Shown here piece after piece: positions 59,428 through 64,000 of a DNA stretch of 64,000 nt. The notes under the pieces were generated by a model. That model did not search any database. It was not told the DNA's origin and worked only from the letters and a program-made list of their open reading frames with translations. This DNA is from JBPYFK01 sp051984675. GTDB lineage: Bacteria; Actinomycetota; Actinomycetes; Mycobacteriales; Pseudonocardiaceae. The stretch is from assembly GCA_051984675.1 (NCBI GenBank), contig JBPYFK010000085.1:43267-107266 (forward strand), read 5' to 3'. The position numbers and the translations under genes were made by a program. Position 1 is the stretch's first letter, and each line of letters begins with the position of its first letter.

Positions 59428-59939
59428 CGTGTGTCCCAAGGGTGTCGGCTCGTCTCTGACGATGCGCGGGTAGGCCGTGGGATTTCGCGGTTACGCGCAT
59501 AACGCGCAAAGACGAGACGGGACCCGCGGGCACCGGGTGGCCGCCGTGCGGTTCTGCGGTGACGAGTCGCCCTGATACACCCGCTGGGTGTGGCTGGGTC
59601 ACCGTGGACGGTCACACAGACAGCTGGCCCGGCCGTACTCACCGAAGTCGTTGTTGTTGAACTGGGCGCCGGACGTATCGCCTTGCTGCGGGAACGAAAC
59701 AGCTGGCGAACCACGTCGCGTAACTTCGGCGCGTCGAGCGTGGCCCAGCGAACACTCTTCTTGCTGATTGATTGACGCCGCAAGAAACGGCGCTCGGCGA
59801 TCGATTCGAGTTGCTGGTGCATTCGACAGCAACGATCGTCGTGGCGGCTCCGAGAAGTCGGAAGACTCCTTGAGAGCTACCAGCGGGAAAGTGGTTCCCG
59901 TCGCCTTTCAACTCTGGATATCCATGGAGGTTTGCTCTG
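59428..59939. other. 512-bp intergenic region, no convincing gene
   Basis: Divergent between the zinc-ribbon gene and the first secreted Gln/Asn-rich gene, so it should hold both promoters. Short open frames exist on both strands but none has a good start, composition and homology. No repeat or terminator was seen. Confidence 0.4.
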
Positions 59940-60230
59940 ATGCGCACGTCGACACGGGTGATCGCTGCTTGCGCCCTGGGCCTGCCGGTGCTGTTTGGCA
60001 TGTCGGGGGTGGCCGCCGCCTCGAGTATGGAGGGCGGCAAGCACAGGCCGGCCCACCAGCACGAAAGGGTGGACCAGGACCAGGACAACAAGACCGAGGA
60101 GTCCAACAGCAACAAGCAGCCGATCTACCAGATCAACGTCGGCGACAAGGGTCACCAGAACGCCTCGGCGTTCAACAAGCAGGAAAACGAGAACAAGACT
60201 GATCAGGACGAGCAGGCAGGGGATGACTGA
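59940..60230 (+). CDS. Small secreted polar protein, paralogue 1
   Basis: A 96-residue protein. A signal peptide (1-27, RVIAACALGLPVLFGMSGVAAAS) precedes a mature part of about 69 residues rich in Gln, Asn, Lys, Asp and Glu (HQHERVDQDQDNKTEES, INVGDKGHQNASAFNKQEN). There are no Cys. The ATG follows GGAGG at the usual distance. It resembles the next gene at its N-terminus (GLPVL block), which suggests duplication. Its composition is like that of hydrophilic surface or amyloid-forming secreted proteins; the function is unknown. No enzyme motif is present. Confidence 0.7.
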   Translation: MRTSTRVIAACALGLPVLFGMSGVAAASSMEGGKHRPAHQHERVDQDQDNKTEESNSNKQPIYQINVGDKGHQNASAFNKQENENKTDQDEQAGDD

Positions 60231-60268
60231 CCGCGCGACGCTGCCTGGCTGACCACCAGCACGTGATC

Positions 60269-60306
60269 GCACGGCTTGGTCCTGTGCGAGCGGGACCAAG
60301 CCGTGC
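60269..60306 (+). other. Perfect hairpin between the two secreted-protein genes
   Basis: gcacggcttggtcc (60269-60282) and ggaccaagccgtgc (60293-60306) pair over 14 bp with a 10-base loop. No T-run follows on the plus strand. It may be a weak terminator, an attenuator or an mRNA stabiliser between the paralogues. Confidence 0.6.
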
Positions 60307-60386
60307 CCATGAATGTGCCCGGTACCGACTCTTTCCTTGGGTTCGCCAGGCGTGATCGGCAACTGGAGAAAAACGGAGGCGAGTTC

Positions 60387-60827
60387 GTGAGTATGATCAG
60401 ACGGTTGGTTGTCGCGAGTGTGGTGGGGTTGCCGGTACTGCCCTTCGGGGTGGGAGCCGCTCTGGCTGCCCCGATGCAGGACCCGCCACCCACGTCACCG
60501 GCAACGCACAGCGGGCCGCCTGTGGCCGCGCAAAATCAGGCTGGTCATGCTGATCAGTCCAATACGAACAACCAGGTCAACGTGCAGAGCAACCACACGG
60601 CGCAAAGCCACCACAGCTCGCAGAGCACCAGCGGTTCCAGCTCGCAGGTCAGCCACAGCGCGCAGCACAACGACCAGTCCCAGCAGCGGTACAACGACGC
60701 GAGCCACGTGGAAGGCACCGCGACCGAACCGGAGCAGCCCAACCGGATGCTGTTCAGCGAGCAGCATCGTGTCATGAGCTCAGCCCAGCAGGACAAAGAC
60801 ACGGGCAACGGCATGATGCCGCGCTGA
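60387..60827 (+). CDS. Small secreted Gln/Ser/Asn/His-rich protein, paralogue 2
   Basis: A 146-residue protein. A signal peptide (about 1-30, RRLVVASVVGLPVLPFGVGAALAA) is followed by a Pro-rich start, then about 70 residues of Gln, Asn, Ser and His (DQSNTNNQVNVQSN, SHHSSQSTSGSSSQ), with no Cys. A tail with EQPNRMLFSEQHRVMSSAQQDKD ends it. GTG 60387 has GGAGG seven bases upstream. The N-terminal GLPVL block matches the upstream gene. It ends with a strong terminator at 60982-61022. Function unknown. Composition suits a prion-like or adhesive surface polymer. Confidence 0.7.
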   Translation: MSMIRRLVVASVVGLPVLPFGVGAALAAPMQDPPPTSPATHSGPPVAAQNQAGHADQSNTNNQVNVQSNHTAQSHHSSQSTSGSSSQVSHSAQHNDQSQQRYNDASHVEGTATEPEQPNRMLFSEQHRVMSSAQQDKDTGNGMMPR

Positions 60828-60981
60828 AAGCGTCCCAGAATTCATTTCCCAGGAGCGTGGCTGGCGAAACCCTGAATCGGGTGACGACAATCGCGCCTGC
60901 GATCGAGACGGTCCTAGCGTTTCCCCCACAGCGACTGGCGCGACCCACTCGTCAGCGCTGGGCTGGGAACGCACCCACGAC

Positions 60982-61022
60982 GGTCGGGCATTGAGCTTTG
61001 CTCAGTGCCCGACCTTCTTCTA
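60982..61022 (+). terminator. Rho-independent terminator after the second secreted-protein gene
   Basis: ggtcgggcattgagc (60982-60996) pairs with gctcagtgcccgacc (61000-61014) over 15 bp with one G-U pair and a three-base loop ttt, followed by ttcttcta. It lies 155 bp after the stop and faces a downstream gene on the opposite strand, so it insulates the peptide locus. Confidence 0.85.
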
Positions 61023-61091
61023 TAGATTGACGAACTTTGTTGAGTCTTTATGCATAAGTGAACGCTTGGAGCGTTCTGCCGACGATACAGA

Positions 61092-61123
61092 GCGGGGAGG
61101 CCGACACGGGTCGACCTCCCCGC
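61092..61123 (-). terminator. Hairpin after the leftward candidate precursor-peptide gene
   Basis: gcggggaggccga (61092-61104) pairs with tcgacctccccgc (61111-61123) except for one position, with a 6-base loop. A second small hairpin (tcaagc/gcttga, 61142-61166) lies closer to the stop at 61170. No clear T-run follows. Possible terminator for the minus-strand peptide gene. Confidence 0.5.
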
Positions 61124-61169
61124 AAGGGGCGCAGAGATGCCTCAAGCTCCGCTAGCGGTGGCTTGAATC

Positions 61170-61439
61170 TCAGTGGCCCGAGATCATGCCCGGCTCGCAA
61201 GTGAAGGTGGTTCCGGGGTTGTTGGAGCCCAGGCCGAGCGAACCCAGCAGACCCGGCGTGCCGGCGGAAGTCGTGGACTGGCAGGCGTTGACCGCGGTGG
61301 TGCCCTCGTGGCCGCCCAAGTGGTCACCACCACCGCCACCGTTGCCGACGATGGGAGTCACCGTGGACAGCACGGCCCGCTCGGGCAGCACTTCACCGGC
61401 AACCTGGTCCAGCTCTTGATAGGTGATGGGAGTGTTCAC
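61170..61439 (-). CDS. Candidate RiPP precursor peptide A
   Basis: An 89-residue peptide. Residues 1-27 form a leader-like part (ELDQVAGEVLPERAVLSTV), followed by a Gly-rich linker (G32-G38) and a C-terminal part with Cys53, Cys81, LLGSLGLG and the end EPGMISGH. A sister peptide at 63360-63647 has the same design, with the Cys pair also 28 residues apart. No signal peptide and no other known domain are present. GTG 61439 has AAAGGA five bases upstream. The gene diverges from an M50 metalloprotease. The most likely role is a ribosomally made and processed peptide, but the modification is not shown. Confidence 0.7.
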   Translation of the reverse strand: MNTPITYQELDQVAGEVLPERAVLSTVTPIVGNGGGGGDHLGGHEGTTAVNACQSTTSAGTPGLLGSLGLGSNNPGTTFTCEPGMISGH

Positions 61440-61920
61440 TGCGTTCCTTTCGTCGTACTGTGGACTCTTGGCTACCGGACTGGTGCCAAGAATTTCCCCG
61501 CTCTGTGCGCCCTAGCGCATGAGCACCTCAATTCATAGTCCTCACCAACCGGGACTCGCACATCCAACACGGTTCGAAAACACCATCGTGTGATCAACTC
61601 AGCTACGCTCGCCAGGCGGGAAACTCGTTGCTGCGACAACGAAACTCGGCGTCCGATGTGGACGGGTCTTCTTCAAAGGTTCACAAATGGGACAGCCGAT
61701 GCGGGTGCCGGCCGCGGACAAGGACTCCAGGGCGAGTTGGTGTCCCTCGACACGGGGAATTCCCGGCCCGAATCCCGACGAAATGAGGACTGATCGACTA
61801 CGTTTGCCGTCCGACGCTTGGACGCGTCGTGGCACGCCTTTCTCACCGATCACGTGACTGTCCTCATAGGACGATCTTATTCGCACTAGGGAGCATACGA
61901 TTAACCGCGAAGCACGCATA
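61440..61920. other. 481-bp divergent promoter region of the peptide/M50 locus, no gene found
   Basis: The gap is more AT-rich at 61850-61920 than its surroundings. Candidate short open frames on either strand have no ribosome site and no likeness to the precursor peptides. It should hold divergent promoters for the precursor gene and the M50 gene. Confidence 0.4.
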
Positions 61921-63270
61921 GTGGCCGGCGAGGGCGGCAACGGCCAGGCTGCTGGCACCAGCTGGGCAAGTATGCCGACGGTGCTGGTCGGCACCGAGCT
62001 GGTCGGCGAGTTCGCGGGATCGGGCTACCGACAGCCCCCACACCTGGTCTGCCGGGCCGATCGCCAACTCGTCCGGCTGCCGGCCCTGCTGTACTCACTC
62101 GTGCGCCACCTCCTGCAACACCAGCACGGTGACTCGCACCATCGGGAACCCGCTCAGGTCTTGTCGCGGGTGGCCGCGGCGGTGGCCCGGGACACGGGGA
62201 TAGCGCTCAGCCCCGACCAGATCCTGTTTGTCATCGACCGCAAGCTCGCCCCCTTGGGCATCACGACCTACAGCAACGGAACGGCGCCGGCGGTGAGCAA
62301 GCCAGACCCGTTCCTGGCGCTGCGGTTCAAGGCAGCAGTCGTTCCCGCCTGGCTCACATGGGTCCTAGGCGGGATGTTCGCGTGGTTGTTCCGTCCCGCG
62401 ATCATCGCCGTCGTTCTCGCCGTGGCCGCCGAGTGCGAAATCTGGGCACTGGCCACCCAGGACTTCGGCGCGGCCATGCAGAACACGCTGCGACAGCCCG
62501 CCAGCATCCTGCTGGTTGTACTGCTGGCCGTGGCCTCCTGCCTGATCCACGAGCTGGGACACGCCGCCGCCTGCCGCTACAGCGGCATCGCGCCCGGGGC
62601 GATGGGATGTGGAGTGTACGTCGCCTGGCCCGCCTTCTACACCGACGTCACCAACGCTTATCGGCTAGGCCGGGCCGGACGGCTACGCACTGACCTCGGT
62701 GGGGTGTACTTCAACGCCCTGGTCGCGATCGTGCTGACCGTCTGCTACACGCAGACCGGGTTCGCACCACTGTTGGTGGCACTGCTGGCGACCAACATGG
62801 AGATCATCCAACAACTGCTGCCCACGCTGCGCTTCGACGGGTACTACATCGTCGCCGACCTCGTGGGCATCCCCGACCTGTTCAAATACATCGGGCCGAT
62901 CCTCAAGCGCACCTTCCTGGGCCGCAAGAACCAACGCCTGGACGACCTCAAACCCTGGCCACAGCGCATCGTGGCCATCTGGGTCATAGTCGTCGTTCCC
63001 GCGCTGGTCGCCCAACTTGCCCTCGTAACCATCCAAGTGCCCCAGCTCGTGGACACCCTCGGACAATCGCTGCGCGACATGGCCACCATGCTCACCACAG
63101 CATCCGGCAACGATCCACTGGACATCGCCGCCGCCTGCGTGCAAATCGTCCTGCTGCTACTTCCTGTCCTCGGCGTGACGCTCATCGCCACCCGCGCGAT
63201 CCGGGCCCTCCTACGCCTGGCCCACCGACAGTGGCAACGCGCCAGACCGTGCCGGACCCACCCCTCCTAA
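61921..63270 (+). CDS. Polytopic M50 zinc metalloprotease with N-terminal winged-helix-like domain
   Basis: A 449-residue membrane protein. Residues 17-118 look like the PqqD/winged-helix domain of peptide-processing M50 proteins (VGEFAGSGYRQPPHLVCRADRQLVRLPALLYSLV, and VIDRKLAPLGITTY). Six or more membrane helices follow. The zinc motif is HELGH at residues 210-214 with a third ligand Asp306 in LRFDGYY, where most M50 enzymes have NPDGG. The core GVYVAWPAFYTDVTNAYRLGRAGRLRTDLGGVYFNALVAI is well conserved in actinobacterial relatives I recall as putative peptide zinc metalloproteases. The start is uncertain: GTG 61921, or ATT 61900 with AGGGAG upstream, or ATG 61972. It probably processes the neighbouring peptides inside the membrane. 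Confidence 0.8.
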   Translation: MAGEGGNGQAAGTSWASMPTVLVGTELVGEFAGSGYRQPPHLVCRADRQLVRLPALLYSLVRHLLQHQHGDSHHREPAQVLSRVAAAVARDTGIALSPDQILFVIDRKLAPLGITTYSNGTAPAVSKPDPFLALRFKAAVVPAWLTWVLGGMFAWLFRPAIIAVVLAVAAECEIWALATQDFGAAMQNTLRQPASILLVVLLAVASCLIHELGHAAACRYSGIAPGAMGCGVYVAWPAFYTDVTNAYRLGRAGRLRTDLGGVYFNALVAIVLTVCYTQTGFAPLLVALLATNMEIIQQLLPTLRFDGYYIVADLVGIPDLFKYIGPILKRTFLGRKNQRLDDLKPWPQRIVAIWVIVVVPALVAQLALVTIQVPQLVDTLGQSLRDMATMLTTASGNDPLDIAAACVQIVLLLLPVLGVTLIATRAIRALLRLAHRQWQRARPCRTHPS

Positions 63271-63359
63271 CCCGGCGGCTCCGCGCTGCCCGCTCAGCCT
63301 CGGCCCCACCGTCGGCTTTACCAACCCCGGGTCTAACCGCACTGCGAAAGAGAGATCTC

Positions 63360-63647
63360 ATGGAATCGTTCATCAGCGACACAGAACTGCGACGACTGGC
63401 CGGTGAGGTCCTGCCTCCCCGCATGGCCCTGTCCACCGTGATCACTCCGGTCGTCGGCAACGGAGGCGGCGGCAACGGGGGCGCCCCCGTGCAAAGCGGT
63501 GGTGGCGACGATGGCACCACCGTGGCCTACGCATGCCAAACCCACCAAGATCCGGGCCCGCCCGCACTGCTCGCCGCCCTCGGCCTCGGCCCCACGACCC
63601 CGGCCACCACCACCACCTGTGTGCCCGCAGCAATCTCCGGCCACTAA
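63360..63647 (+). CDS. Candidate RiPP precursor peptide B
   Basis: A 95-residue peptide homologous to that at 61170-61439. Shared in order: ELxxxAGEVLPxR (9-21), LSTV (24-27), GNGGGG (33-38), GTT (52-54), ACQ with Cys59, LGLG (74-77), TCxP with Cys87, and the ending ISGH. The Cys spacing of 28 is identical. The middle Gly/Asp linker varies in length. ATG 63360 follows GAAAGAGAG. It is 89 bp downstream of the M50 gene on the same strand, so the two may be cotranscribed. The leader-like half is the part best conserved, as expected for a processing signal. Confidence 0.75.
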   Translation: MESFISDTELRRLAGEVLPPRMALSTVITPVVGNGGGGNGGAPVQSGGGDDGTTVAYACQTHQDPGPPALLAALGLGPTTPATTTTCVPAAISGH

Positions 63648-63657
63648 CCACGACCGC

Positions 63658-63691
63658 GGTGCCTGGCCCGCGCTGACGCGAGCCAGGCACC
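63658..63691 (+). terminator. Hairpin after precursor peptide B gene
   Basis: ggtgcctggc (63658-63667) pairs perfectly with gccaggcacc (63682-63691), 10 bp with a 14-base loop, starting 10 bases after the stop. No T-run follows, so termination strength is uncertain. Confidence 0.55.
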
Positions 63692-63807
63692 CACCAGTGC
63701 GAACGCGCGCACCAACCTCCAAAGTCTCCAACGCTGCGTTGTTCCGTATTCGTGGTCTTCAAGTCCGCGGCTACGGAAGAGCGTTCACGTCCAGCGAAGG
63801 AAAATCG

Positions 63808-64000
63808 ATGATCGAGGCACTGCCAGACATGCCGGAGGGAGTGACCGGCATCCGCGTGTCGGGCCGCCTGCGTGGTGACGAGCTGCGCGAGTTCAAGCCA
63901 GCCATGGAAGAACTCCTGAAGGCCAGCGAGATCAGAATCGTCGAGGTCGTGGCTCCAGACTACGAGGGCTTCGGCCCCGGTGGCCTGATCGAGGACCTCA
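63808..64000 (+). CDS. SpoIIAA-like (STAS-related) protein, C-terminus cut by window edge
   Basis: The first 64 residues of a protein with the SpoIIAA-like pattern (PF11964 type): MIEALPDMPEGVTGIRVSGRLRGDELREFKPAMEELLKASEIRIVEVVAPDYEGFGPGGLIEDL. The strand VTGIRVSGRL followed by a helix with FKPAMEELLKA and strand IRIVEVV fits. Homologues have unclear roles, some lipid binding. ATG 63808 has GAAGGA close by upstream. It reads in the same direction as precursor B, 160 bp after its stop; link to the peptide locus is unproven. Confidence 0.75.
   Translation, partial: MIEALPDMPEGVTGIRVSGRLRGDELREFKPAMEELLKASEIRIVEVVAPDYEGFGPGGLIEDL

Noticed and set aside
59599..59832. Minus-strand 77-residue frame ending in NNNDFGEYGRASCLCDRPR, looking like a possible peptide precursor
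   Set aside because: No ribosome site at its start, no second copy and no processing gene next to it; it may be chance in a non-coding gap.
61590..61793. Plus-strand 67-residue frame in the peptide locus gap
   Set aside because: No ribosome site and no similarity to the two precursor peptides; most likely chance.
1..64000. CRISPR array, tRNA, rRNA, transposase, integrase
   Set aside because: No series of spaced repeats, no cloverleaf or conserved tRNA arm and no transposase or integrase motifs were found on reading. A tRNAscan or ISfinder run would be decisive.
63808..64000. SpoIIAA-like gene as part of the peptide locus
   Set aside because: It lies 160 bp downstream after a hairpin and belongs to a widespread family with other contexts. 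Its inclusion would need co-occurrence data.

Overview
The window is high-GC actinobacterial chromosome, most like the Pseudonocardiaceae order of mycelial actinomycetes, although the genus cannot be fixed from it. Pointers are GTG and TTG starts, 4-bp GTGA/ATGA/TTGA gene overlaps, mycothiol synthesis (mshA), SenX3-RegX3, a Rex-controlled haem operon, a BldN-type sigma factor and a bS22 ribosomal protein gene. From the left edge to about 45.8 kb the gene order largely follows, in reverse, the Mycobacterium tuberculosis stretch I recall as Rv0529 back to Rv0474, so this is conserved core chromosome.

Layout. 0.6-4.9 kb: the System II cytochrome c maturation set (ccsB, resB, ccdA, resA), transcribed with a histidine phosphatase and hemL. 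6.9-9.1 kb: four small membrane proteins. 9.1-15.1 kb: hemB, then hemD (fused to a uroporphyrinogen methyltransferase), hemC, hemA and rex, with a Rex operator at 15255-15272. 15.4-18.1 kb: a glutaredoxin-like protein, a bldN homologue and a HAD hydrolase. 18.1-22.0 kb: acyltransferase, epimerase, bS22, excisionase-type HTH and proC. 22.2-24.7 kb: acyl-CoA ligase and thioesterase. 24.9-33.5 kb: sugar-phosphate isomerase-like protein, membrane protein, Ppx/GppA, regX3, senX3, gpmA (with a clear terminator), YbjN protein and mshA. 33.7-45.8 kb: L,D-transpeptidase, SDR, a Ser-to-Ala trypsin-like protein, murB, DUF2505, methyltransferase, mycothiol-dependent-isomerase-fold protein, purU, YbaK, alpha/beta hydrolase, DUF2516, HbhA-like protein, XRE regulator and DUF445.

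From about 46 kb the content becomes accessory. A DapC-like aminotransferase is followed by a likely operon S8 peptidase - ECF sigma factor - small DPVP-motif protein - TPR/CHAT peptidase (47.2-52.3 kb). Then come a yczR/yczE pair, a candidate two-hairpin C-loop small RNA (about 55.0 kb), a Gly/Tyr-rich membrane protein, a winged-helix-like protein, a STAND ATPase without an output domain and a zinc-ribbon protein.

The most unusual part is 59.9-63.7 kb. Two related secreted Gln/Asn/Ser-rich proteins lie beside a candidate ribosomally synthesised peptide locus: two homologous peptides of 89 and 95 residues, with a conserved leader-like block, a Gly-rich linker, two Cys exactly 28 residues apart and an identical ISGH C-terminus, on either side of a polytopic M50 (HELGH) metalloprotease with a winged-helix-like N-terminus. 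The right edge cuts a SpoIIAA-like gene. No tRNA, rRNA, CRISPR array, transposase or integrase was seen.
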